From positions 1 through 64,000 of the forward strand of contig DAOUJL010000057.1 in the NCBI GenBank assembly GCA_034422735.1: 64,000 bases of DNA, given 5' to 3'. Below, piece after piece: positions 9,065-15,554 of this stretch. The notes under the pieces were generated by a model. That model ran no database searches. It saw only the letters and a program-made list of their open reading frames with translations, and was not told the DNA's origin. The translations under genes were made by a program, and so were the position numbers. Positions within the stretch are counted from its first letter, which is position 1; each line of letters starts with the position of its first letter. The stretch comes from CATOSD01 sp034422735 (GTDB taxonomy: Bacteria > Chloroflexota > Dehalococcoidia > Lucifugimonadales > CATOSD01).

Positions 9065-9579
9065 TCACGTCCTCCGGTGTGGCGCACCAGGATTACCGCC
9101 CCTATCAGCGCGACGAGCAGCACGAGCGAGGCCACCTCGAAGGGCACGGCCCACTGCGCGAACAGCGTGTCCCCGAACGCCTCGAATCCCACGCCCTGCC
9201 TCACCGGCTCGCCGTCCTCACCTGTGCGAGTCCTGGTGCTGGTCGCCAGCACGGCGGCGGTCAGCAGGCCGAACACGCCGAGAGCCGCGACGGCCGCTAT
9301 GGGCCACTGGCGGTTGTCGGTGAGGCGTTCGAAGTCCTGAATGCGCGTCAGCATCAGCGCGAACAGTATCACTATCACTATAGCCCCGCCGTAGATGAGC
9401 AACTGGACCAGGGCCAGAAACTCAGCGAACGCCAGAAGAAAGAGGCCGGCGACGCCGATGAGTGACGCGAGCAGCGCGAAGGCGGCATAGACGATGTTTC
9501 GGGTAAGCACCACGCCCAGCGCGCCGCCCAACGTAAGCGCGGCCGCGGCGTAGAATAGGACAAGAGATGGCGTAACCAT
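9061..9579 (-). CDS. nuoJ: NADH-quinone oxidoreductase subunit J
   Basis: 172-residue membrane subunit starting MVTPSLVLFY at ATG 9579; a longer frame upstream adds 22 basic residues that are not NuoJ-like. The conserved pi-bulge helix region is seen at LVQLLIYGGAIVIVILFALM. It overlaps nuoK by 4 bases and lies 91 bases after nuoI. Confidence 0.92.
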   Translation of the reverse strand: MVTPSLVLFYAAAALTLGGALGVVLTRNIVYAAFALLASLIGVAGLFLLAFAEFLALVQLLIYGGAIVIVILFALMLTRIQDFERLTDNRQWPIAAVAALGVFGLLTAAVLATSTRTRTGEDGEPVRQGVGFEAFGDTLFAQWAVPFEVASLVLLVALIGAVILVRHTGGRD

Positions 9580-9670
9580 GCTCAGGCGGGTACTCCATCT
9601 TCTACGCGCCGCCCCGGCTCGGCGGGCGTACGGGAGTGGGTACACACTGGATTGGACGTTTGCGCACGTC

Positions 9671-10597
9671 TCACGGGATTTCGTGCTCCGACTCTTGCGC
9701 CTCCTGGGCCTGGCGCTTGGCTGCCGCGCGGGCGCGGGCCGCGGCGAGCCGCTCCTCTTTGCTCATCGGGGCAGCCTCGGCTGCCGGCGAACCGGCCTCC
9801 TGGCCCTGGCGCTTGGCCGCCGCGCGCGCGCGGGCCGCGGCGAGCCGCTCCTCCTTGCTCATCGGGGCAACCTCGGCCGCTGGCGATCCGGCCTCCTGGC
9901 CCTGGCGCTTGGCCACCGCGCGGGCACGGGCCGCGGCGAGCCGCTCCTCCTTGCTCATCGGGGCCGCCTCGGCCGCTGGCGAACCGGCCTCCTCGCCCTG
10001 GCGCTTGGCCGCCGCGCGGGCGCGGGCCGCGGCTAGTCGCTCCTCTTTGCTCATCGGGGCGGGAGCGTCAGCCGTTGCGGTTTGTGCGACGGCTTCCGGC
10101 CGCTCCACGGGCACGCCGCTGTTCTTTTCCGGCTGCGTCGGCTCCCAACCCGTCTTGGCCTGAAACTCCTGGCCCATCTCCAGCAGCTTGGGCAGATCGG
10201 CACGGTTGCCGTTGCGTTCGTACTTGCTCAGCTCGTGCTCGTGGCTCATCTCGATGGCGTCGAAGTTGCACACGTCAACGCAGATGCCGCACAGGATACA
10301 GCGCCCCAGGTTGATCTCGAACTCGCTGATGATCTTGCGCCGCCGGCTGGTGCCCTCCACGTGCTTGGGGTTGTCCATCATCTGGGCGCTCATGCACTGC
10401 GTGGGACAGTTTCGTATGCACACCATGCATCCTGTGCAGTAAGGCTCCGGCACGTCGCCATCCCACAGCAGGGCGGGGAAGCCCATGTACCGGTCCTGCA
10501 CCGCCAACCGCTTCTGCGGCTCCGGGTACTGGGCCGTTACCGGCTTGCGCCCTGCCGTCTTGAGGGTGACTTTCAGTCCTTCGAGAAAACCTATCAT
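9671..10597 (-). CDS. nuoI: NADH-quinone oxidoreductase subunit I with repeated C-terminal tail
   Basis: 308 residues, well above the usual 150-220 for NuoI. Residues 1-165 are the normal subunit that carries clusters N6a/N6b: CTGCMVCIRNC from Cys54 to Cys64 and CILCGICVDVC from Cys100 to Cys110. The usual Pro after the last Cys of the second site is Asn111. From about residue 180 to the end there are four near-identical 32-residue repeats beginning APMSKEERLAAARARAAAKR, with periods of exactly 96 bases, strongly helical and highly charged. The tail could be a coiled coil or a binding platform for a non-NuoEFG electron donor; that is inference. The frame is open throughout, so the tail is translated. 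Confidence 0.93.
   Translation of the reverse strand: MIGFLEGLKVTLKTAGRKPVTAQYPEPQKRLAVQDRYMGFPALLWDGDVPEPYCTGCMVCIRNCPTQCMSAQMMDNPKHVEGTSRRRKIISEFEINLGRCILCGICVDVCNFDAIEMSHEHELSKYERNGNRADLPKLLEMGQEFQAKTGWEPTQPEKNSGVPVERPEAVAQTATADAPAPMSKEERLAAARARAAAKRQGEEAGSPAAEAAPMSKEERLAAARARAVAKRQGQEAGSPAAEVAPMSKEERLAAARARAAAKRQGQEAGSPAAEAAPMSKEERLAAARARAAAKRQAQEAQESEHEIP
9700..10060 (-). repeat. four in-frame 96-bp tandem repeats in nuoI
   Basis: Units begin at 10060, 9964, 9868 and 9772 on the minus strand, spaced exactly 96 bases. The first three are complete; the fourth runs into the C-terminus of NuoI. Units differ by only a few residues (Ala/Val and Glu/Gln changes), which indicates recent expansion or gene conversion. 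Confidence 0.95.
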
Positions 10598-10704
10598 CGC
10601 TTCTTCCGTGCAGTCATCACTGCCTCATCGAATCTCTAGAAATCACACGGAAAGACAAGATGCTGTGGGTCTGTGATCCGCCAAATCTCTTCAGCAACGA
10701 GGCG

Positions 10705-11085
10705 TTACTCCAGCAACCCTAGCACACGATTGACGAAATCATGCACATCCGGACGTACCTCTTCGATTTCATAGTCCTCCAGAAAACCGTGGTAGAAGTT
10801 GATGTGGCACTTTTCCGCGACCGCAAACTTCAAACGAATCGTGTCGTCGGCCTGCTCCTCTGAAACGCGCCGGGCTGCCAGCTTCAATGCTCGGTGGCTC
10901 CTGAAGTCCCATCCGCGCTGCTGCGCGAGCGCCATTATCGCGTGCGTGGCAGCCCCCCACAACTTCTCGGACGCCTGGAGAGAGTCGCCGGCCGCGAACT
11001 CCCGATCCGCATCCCGCAGGAAGTTCCGCGCAACTTCGTCATGTCTCAGGGCAACCATCGCACTCTTTCCGTACTGTGGCAACAT
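10705..11085 (-). CDS. PaREP1/HEPN-like small protein inside nuo operon
   Basis: 126-residue helical protein with the PaREP1-family signature: FAAGDSLQASEKLWGAATHA, QQRGWDFRSHRAL, and CHINFYHGFLEDYEIEE near the C-terminus. The family is described mainly in archaea and is related to HEPN-like helical bundles; its function is not established. It lies between nuoI (107 bases downstream) and nuoH (16 bases upstream) in the same direction. ATG at 11085, with MVALRHDE nine residues in as an alternative start. Confidence 0.75.
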   Translation of the reverse strand: MLPQYGKSAMVALRHDEVARNFLRDADREFAAGDSLQASEKLWGAATHAIMALAQQRGWDFRSHRALKLAARRVSEEQADDTIRLKFAVAEKCHINFYHGFLEDYEIEEVRPDVHDFVNRVLGLLE

Positions 11086-11101
11086 CGGCGCCAGCGCCTT
11101 C

Positions 11102-12217
11102 CTAACGCCGCAGGCTGCTGGCCGCGTGCACCGTGATAGTATCGCGCTCGATTTCCGTGCCCGGCTTCTTCGATATCAGGTAGAAGACGCCACCCAATAC
11201 TATCACAGAGGCCACGCCCAATACCCACAGTGGCAGGTCGTAGAACATCACCACGCCGGTCAGCACAATGTTGAGGAACGACAGCGGCACCAGCAGCTTC
11301 CACCCGAACGCCATAAGCTGGTCAATCCTCAGCCGGGGGTAAGTACCCCGAATCCAGAAGATGACCAGTATCACGGCGTAGGTCTTGGCGAGGAACCAGG
11401 CCACGGACAGCGCCGAGTGCGCCACCCCCTCGAACGGCATGGCGGGCCATCGCCATCCGCCCAGGAACAGCAGAACCGTCAGGGCCGCGATAGTAAAGGT
11501 GTTCACGTACTCCGCGAGGAAGAACACGGCCCAGTGAGCGCCGCTGTACTCCACGAATGGCCCGCCAACTACCTCCGACTCCGCGTGGTGGATGTCGAAC
11601 GGCGTGCGCCCCAATTCGGCGAGTCCGGCCAGCAGGAAGATGAACAACCCTAGCGGCTGAATCAGGATGTTGGCGAAGTCGGCCTGCGCGTCCACCACAA
11701 CCCGCAAATCGAGCGATTGCGCCAGCATGGCCACGGCCAGAATCGCCATGATGAAGGGTATCTCGTAGCTGATTAGCTGGCCCGCCGCGCGCAGTCCGCC
11801 CAGAATGGCGTACTTGTTCGCCGACCCCCAGCCCGCCATCACGAGACCCATAACCGACAGGACCGAAATCGCCACGATGTAGAACAGGCCGAGATCCAGA
11901 TTGCGCAGCACCAAGTCACGTGTGACGGGGATGGTGACCCACAGCAGCAGAGCCGGAACGAACACCGCGATGGGCGCGAGCCAATACACGCGCCTGTCCG
12001 CCCAGGAGGGCAGGATGTCCTCCTTGGTGACCAGCTTCAGCGCGTCTGCGATGGGCTGAAGCGCACCGTGAAAGCCCACGCGCATAGGGCCCATGCGCAT
12101 CTGTATACGCGCCAACGCCTTGCGTTCGAGCCACGTGAGCGCAAGCACCATGACAGACAGGAACACCAGCAACCCGGTGGCGGCAGCACTGTACAGGGCC
12201 AGCTGCTGTATGGTCAC
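11102..12217 (-). CDS. nuoH: NADH-quinone oxidoreductase subunit H
   Basis: 371-residue eight-helix subunit at the quinone entry site of complex I. Motifs include TWLERKALARIQMRMGPMRVG, GRTPFDIHHAESEVVGGPF and WIRGTYPRLRIDQLMAFGWK. It starts with GTG at 12217; the GTGA overlaps the nuoD stop by 4 bases. NuoG would lie between D and H in many operons but is absent here. Confidence 0.96.
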   Translation of the reverse strand: MTIQQLALYSAAATGLLVFLSVMVLALTWLERKALARIQMRMGPMRVGFHGALQPIADALKLVTKEDILPSWADRRVYWLAPIAVFVPALLLWVTIPVTRDLVLRNLDLGLFYIVAISVLSVMGLVMAGWGSANKYAILGGLRAAGQLISYEIPFIMAILAVAMLAQSLDLRVVVDAQADFANILIQPLGLFIFLLAGLAELGRTPFDIHHAESEVVGGPFVEYSGAHWAVFFLAEYVNTFTIAALTVLLFLGGWRWPAMPFEGVAHSALSVAWFLAKTYAVILVIFWIRGTYPRLRIDQLMAFGWKLLVPLSFLNIVLTGVVMFYDLPLWVLGVASVIVLGGVFYLISKKPGTEIERDTITVHAASSLRR

Positions 12218-13338
12218 CGGTCCACCTCTCCCAGGATGATGTCGATGGAACCCAGAATCACGACTGCGTCCGCCACATACGCGTTGCGGAGCATGTGCTG
12301 GAGCGCCTGCAGGTTGGCGAACGACGGCGCCCTTACTTTTACGCGGTACGGCTTGTCGCTGCCGTCGCTCACCAGAAACACGCCGAAATCGCCCCGGGGA
12401 GACTCGGTGCGAACGTAGGCCTCGCCCTTCGGCGGGCGCAGGATGCGCCGCACATTCGCCATGATAGGCCCGTCCTCGAGCTGGGACATCGCCTGCTCGA
12501 TAATCCCGATGGACTGGCGCATCTCCTCCACGCGCACGTAGTACCTGTCCCAGCAGTCGCCGTAGGTGCCCACCGGAACGCCGAAGTCGAATCGGTCGTA
12601 GACCAGGTACGGGTCGGAAATACGCACGTCCTCGACCACGCCGGCTGCCCTCAGGCTTGGACCGGTCACGCCAAGCTCAAGAGCGTCTTCCGCCGAGATG
12701 GCGCCGATGCCCTTAGTCCGCGCCAGGAACATCTCGTTCTGGGACAGCAGTTCATCGCATTCCTCGATGCCGCGCTTGAGTTGGTCCAGCAGCGTGGTCA
12801 CGCGCTTGCCGAAGTCGTCCGGTAGGTCCTCCTTCACGCCGCCGATGCGAATGTAGTTGTGCATCATGCGCGCGCCGGTGACGCTTTCAAACAGGGCCTG
12901 TATACGCTCGCGCTCGCGGAAGCCGTACAGCACCGGCGTCATCGCGCCCACGTCCAGCCCGTACACGCCGTAAAAGAGCATGTGGCTGGCGACGCGGTTG
13001 AGTTCGCACAGTATGACCCTGATGAGATTGGCGCGCTCCGGCGCCTCCACCGCCATCAGCTTTTCGGCAGCCAGGCAGAATGCCAGCTCGCCGTTCAGGT
13101 TGGCCACGTAGTCCAGGCGGTCGAACAGGGTGATGACCTGGCTGTAGAGTTCGCCCTCGGACAGCTTCTCAGAGCCGCGATGGAGATACCCGATGTGTGG
13201 CTCGGCCCGCACGATGCGCTCGCCGTCCACCCAAATGACCAGCCGAAACACCCCGTGCGTGCTGGGGTGCTGCGGCCCCATGTTTATCATGAGGTCGATG
13301 GCGTCGGCTTGCTGTGTGGGCTGCTGTTGTATCTGCAT
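12214..13338 (-). CDS. nuoD: NADH-quinone oxidoreductase subunit D
   Basis: 374-residue 49-kDa-type subunit that lines the quinone pocket. It contains NMGPQHPSTHGVFRL with the quinone-site His, YLHRGSEKL, and the C-terminal end VVILGSIDIILGEVDR. C and D are separate genes, not a fused nuoCD. ATG at 13338; the hicBA pair lies directly upstream. Confidence 0.96.
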   Translation of the reverse strand: MQIQQQPTQQADAIDLMINMGPQHPSTHGVFRLVIWVDGERIVRAEPHIGYLHRGSEKLSEGELYSQVITLFDRLDYVANLNGELAFCLAAEKLMAVEAPERANLIRVILCELNRVASHMLFYGVYGLDVGAMTPVLYGFRERERIQALFESVTGARMMHNYIRIGGVKEDLPDDFGKRVTTLLDQLKRGIEECDELLSQNEMFLARTKGIGAISAEDALELGVTGPSLRAAGVVEDVRISDPYLVYDRFDFGVPVGTYGDCWDRYYVRVEEMRQSIGIIEQAMSQLEDGPIMANVRRILRPPKGEAYVRTESPRGDFGVFLVSDGSDKPYRVKVRAPSFANLQALQHMLRNAYVADAVVILGSIDIILGEVDR

Positions 13339-13360
13339 GGTTCGTTTAGCGTCTTGGTTG

Positions 13361-13609
13361 CTACCTGACTTGTTCTAGCAGCCGAAAATACCTCTCTCGA
13401 CTCATTCCAGCGGTTCGCATGTTGTTGCGTATGTGGGGCACGGCGACCATCCTGGGGCTTGTCTTCACCACGATAGGCCGGCGCACACCTGGCTTGTTCA
13501 TCATGATGTGGTCTCCTCGTTGACGTGTAACCCGGAAACCGTCTAGTTCGAACAGCCTGACTACTACCCGGTAATGTACAGGCGTCAGGCGTCGTGACGG
13601 CGAACTCAA
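13361..13609 (-). CDS. hicA: HicA-like mRNA interferase toxin
   Basis: 82 residues of the YcfA/HicA family, a dsRBD-like fold that cleaves mRNA in ribosome-bound transcripts. The characteristic GFRVTRQRGDHIMMNKPG contains the catalytic His, and AVPHIRNNMRTAGMSRERYF matches the family end. It starts with TTG at 13609, the TTGA overlapping the hicB stop by 4 bases. It sits between hicB and nuoD in the nuo operon. Order here is antitoxin first, then toxin. Whether it is active is not visible. Confidence 0.8.
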   Translation of the reverse strand: MSSPSRRLTPVHYRVVVRLFELDGFRVTRQRGDHIMMNKPGVRRPIVVKTSPRMVAVPHIRNNMRTAGMSRERYFRLLEQVR

Positions 13610-13872
13610 CCTACGACCGCGATCCTGTCCTCGGTGACGCGCTCACGCAGTTTCCATGTGTCGCCGACCTTATCGAATCCGGTCTCCGCCAGAATGTCGT
13701 CCAGCGTCCCCAATTCTTCACAGCCTTCCAGGAAGAGCTCCACTGCCTCTTGCAGTGAGCTTCTGGCATCATCAACTGTGTCTCCGAAACTGGACACGTC
13801 CAGTTCGCGGCAGTAGCCAACGAAGCAGCCGTTCTCCGCGAAAATCTCCGCTCGGTACTTCACCTTTATCAT
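13606..13872 (-). CDS. hicB: HicB-like antitoxin
   Basis: 88 residues with the HicB N-terminal fold: YRAEIFAENGCFVGYCRELD followed by GDTVDDARSSLQEAVELFLE. Such proteins bind HicA and often the operator. There is no obvious C-terminal DNA-binding helix or ribbon in the remaining 35 residues, so it may be a short, HicB-like antitoxin that does not repress. ATG at 13872, 71 bases after nuoC. Confidence 0.8.
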   Translation of the reverse strand: MIKVKYRAEIFAENGCFVGYCRELDVSSFGDTVDDARSSLQEAVELFLEGCEELGTLDDILAETGFDKVGDTWKLRERVTEDRIAVVG

Positions 13873-13943
13873 GGGCGAACCTCACTCAATCGTCGGCTGC
13901 GGTGCCGTCCTGTACGTCCCACTCAACCAGTTCCCCCTCACCC

Positions 13944-14477
13944 CTACCACTCCTCGTAGTCGTGGAAGGGGAAGCTCTTCAGGCCGGGGTGTCCCTCGAA
14001 GCCCTCGTAGAGCACCAGCGGCGCAAGGTTCGGGTGCCCCTGGAACACCACTCCGAACAAGTCGTGGCCCTCGCGCTCGAACCAGTCCGCGCCGCGCCAG
14101 ATCGAGATCACCGACGGCACGAGAGGGTTGTCGTGGGGCACAGATGTCTTCAATACGAGCTTGTGTCGCGTCTCTCGCGAGAACAGGTGGTAGTTGACCT
14201 CCAGCCTGTCCTCGTAGTCCACAACGGACAGGCAGCGCAGGTAGTTCATCGAAAGCCTGGGATCGCTTCTCAGGATGCGGCATGCGGCCGGGACGTCTTT
14301 CGAGTCGATGGCCAGCGTGACCTCGTCCACGGCGGCGGCGACCTGACACTCTATGCCGCGCAGCACGTCCGGCAGCAGCTCGGAAAGCGCCTCGGCCCGC
14401 TCGTCCAGCGAGACCGCGGCGACCGGAACGGGAGGCTCGCGCCTTTGGGGGCGCCTAGGAGGCTGGGCTTGCGCCAC
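13944..14477 (-). CDS. nuoC: NADH-quinone oxidoreductase subunit C
   Basis: 177-residue 30-kDa-type subunit. Landmarks are DPRLSMNYLRCLSVVDYEDRLEVNYHLFS, SIWRGADWFEREGHDLFGVVF and the end GLKSFPFHDYEEW. The GTG start at 14477 overlaps nuoB by 23 bases. The stop TAG begins TAGGGGTGAGGGGGAA, which looks like the tail of the intergenic repeats. Confidence 0.93.
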   Translation of the reverse strand: MAQAQPPRRPQRREPPVPVAAVSLDERAEALSELLPDVLRGIECQVAAAVDEVTLAIDSKDVPAACRILRSDPRLSMNYLRCLSVVDYEDRLEVNYHLFSRETRHKLVLKTSVPHDNPLVPSVISIWRGADWFEREGHDLFGVVFQGHPNLAPLVLYEGFEGHPGLKSFPFHDYEEW

Positions 14478-14994
14478 GTTGCCTGGCGTCCTGGGAGATC
14501 TTCTCCTGAAGCTGCAATATGCCGTTCATCAGCGCTTCAGGACGGGGAGGGCAGCCCGGCACGTACACGTCCACGGGGATGAGATGGTCCACGCCCATCA
14601 CCACGGAGTAGGATCGGTAGTAGGGGCCGCCGTTGGTCGCGCAACTGCCCATCGCGATTACCCACTTCGGGTCGGGCATCTGCTCGTACAGCAGCTTTAT
14701 CGGCTCGGCCATCTTCTTGACCACGGTCCCCGCCACAATCATCACGTCGGCCTGCCGTGGCGACGGCCAGGTCACGACTCCGAAGCGGTCGAAGTCGTGG
14801 TGCGACATGTGAGTGCTGATCATCTCGATGGCGCAGCACGCCAGGCCGAAGGACAGCGTCCACAGCGAGGACTTTCTCGCCAGCGCGAACAGTTCGTCGG
14901 ATTTGGCTGTGAGGGCGTTCGGCAGCACGCGCTCGAACACGCTGTCCGCCGGACTGTTGCCCCTGCCGGGCTCGTAGCCCTGACCGAGCCTCAT
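14455..14994 (-). CDS. nuoB: NADH-quinone oxidoreductase subunit B
   Basis: 179-residue PSST-type subunit that holds cluster N2 next to the quinone site. Ligands are Cys53 and Cys54 (LACCAIE), Cys118 (GSCAT) and Cys148 (PGCPPRP). ATG at 14994 overlaps the nuoA stop by 4 bases (ATGA); the longer open frame upstream is a shadow of nuoA. Confidence 0.96.
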   Translation of the reverse strand: MRLGQGYEPGRGNSPADSVFERVLPNALTAKSDELFALARKSSLWTLSFGLACCAIEMISTHMSHHDFDRFGVVTWPSPRQADVMIVAGTVVKKMAEPIKLLYEQMPDPKWVIAMGSCATNGGPYYRSYSVVMGVDHLIPVDVYVPGCPPRPEALMNGILQLQEKISQDARQRGASPAS

Positions 14995-15359
14995 CTCCAC
15001 TGGAGCACGCCCTTGCGCCAGCCGTAGATGACGCCGAAGAAGAGGATGGCGATGAACACGAGCATCTCGTAGAACACCGCGGGAATGGACGTGAGGAAGA
15101 CCACGGCCCAGGGGAACAGGAACACGGCCTCGACATCGAAGATGAGGAACAGGATCGCGAAGACGTAGTAGCGGATCTGGATCTGCGACCAGTTGAATGG
15201 CCCGGGCTCGATGCCGCACTCGTAGGGGATCTCTTTGATGGCCGACTTGCGCTTAGGCGCGAGAATGAACGAAGCAGCGAACATCCCGATGATGGCCGCT
15301 AGTCCGACCCCTGCGACTATGAGCACGGCGGTCCAGTTGGTGTCGAAGCCCTCCGGCAA
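14991..15359 (-). CDS. nuoA: NADH-quinone oxidoreductase subunit A
   Basis: 122-residue three-helix subunit and first gene of the operon. YECGIEPGPFNWSQIQIRYY and FLIFDVEAVFLFPWAV are the family signatures. It starts with TTG at 15359, preceded by GAGGTGGTGAT. A sigma70-type promoter lies about 40 bases upstream. Confidence 0.94.
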   Translation of the reverse strand: MPEGFDTNWTAVLIVAGVGLAAIIGMFAASFILAPKRKSAIKEIPYECGIEPGPFNWSQIQIRYYVFAILFLIFDVEAVFLFPWAVVFLTSIPAVFYEMLVFIAILFFGVIYGWRKGVLQWR

Positions 15360-15395
15360 ATCACCACCTCAAAGAAGCTATCGCTGCTGGCCGAC

Positions 15396-15425
15396 AGTGT
15401 AGCACCGCCCGAAAAAGGGTGTCAA
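15396..15425 (-). promoter_or_regulatory. nuo operon promoter
   Basis: On the minus strand TTGACA (15425-15420) is followed by an 18-base spacer and TACACT (15401-15396) with TGC just before it. The -35 matches consensus fully and the -10 in 4 of 6 positions. Transcription would start near 15389, about 30 bases before the nuoA start. Confidence 0.65.
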
Positions 15426-15464
15426 TCGCTTGTCTTTACAGGCTCCCCTCTCTCAAGCCATTGT

Positions 15465-15493
15465 TTGACACAACTGTTGACTAATGATAGCGT
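15465..15493 (+). promoter_or_regulatory. possible promoter of surface-protein gene
   Basis: TTGACA at 15465-15470, 17-base spacer, TAGCGT at 15488-15493. The -35 is perfect, the -10 weak. It points toward the secreted protein gene about 60 bases on and is divergent from the nuo promoter. Confidence 0.4.
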
Positions 15494-15554
15494 CTCTGCC
15501 CGGCGCAAATTTCACACTTAACTCCATGCGGAGTTCAGAAAGGTGTCCGAACGC

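Noticed and set aside
9700..10060. CRISPR-like regular repeats
   Set aside because: The 96-base units have no unique spacers and are in-frame coding repeats of nuoI.
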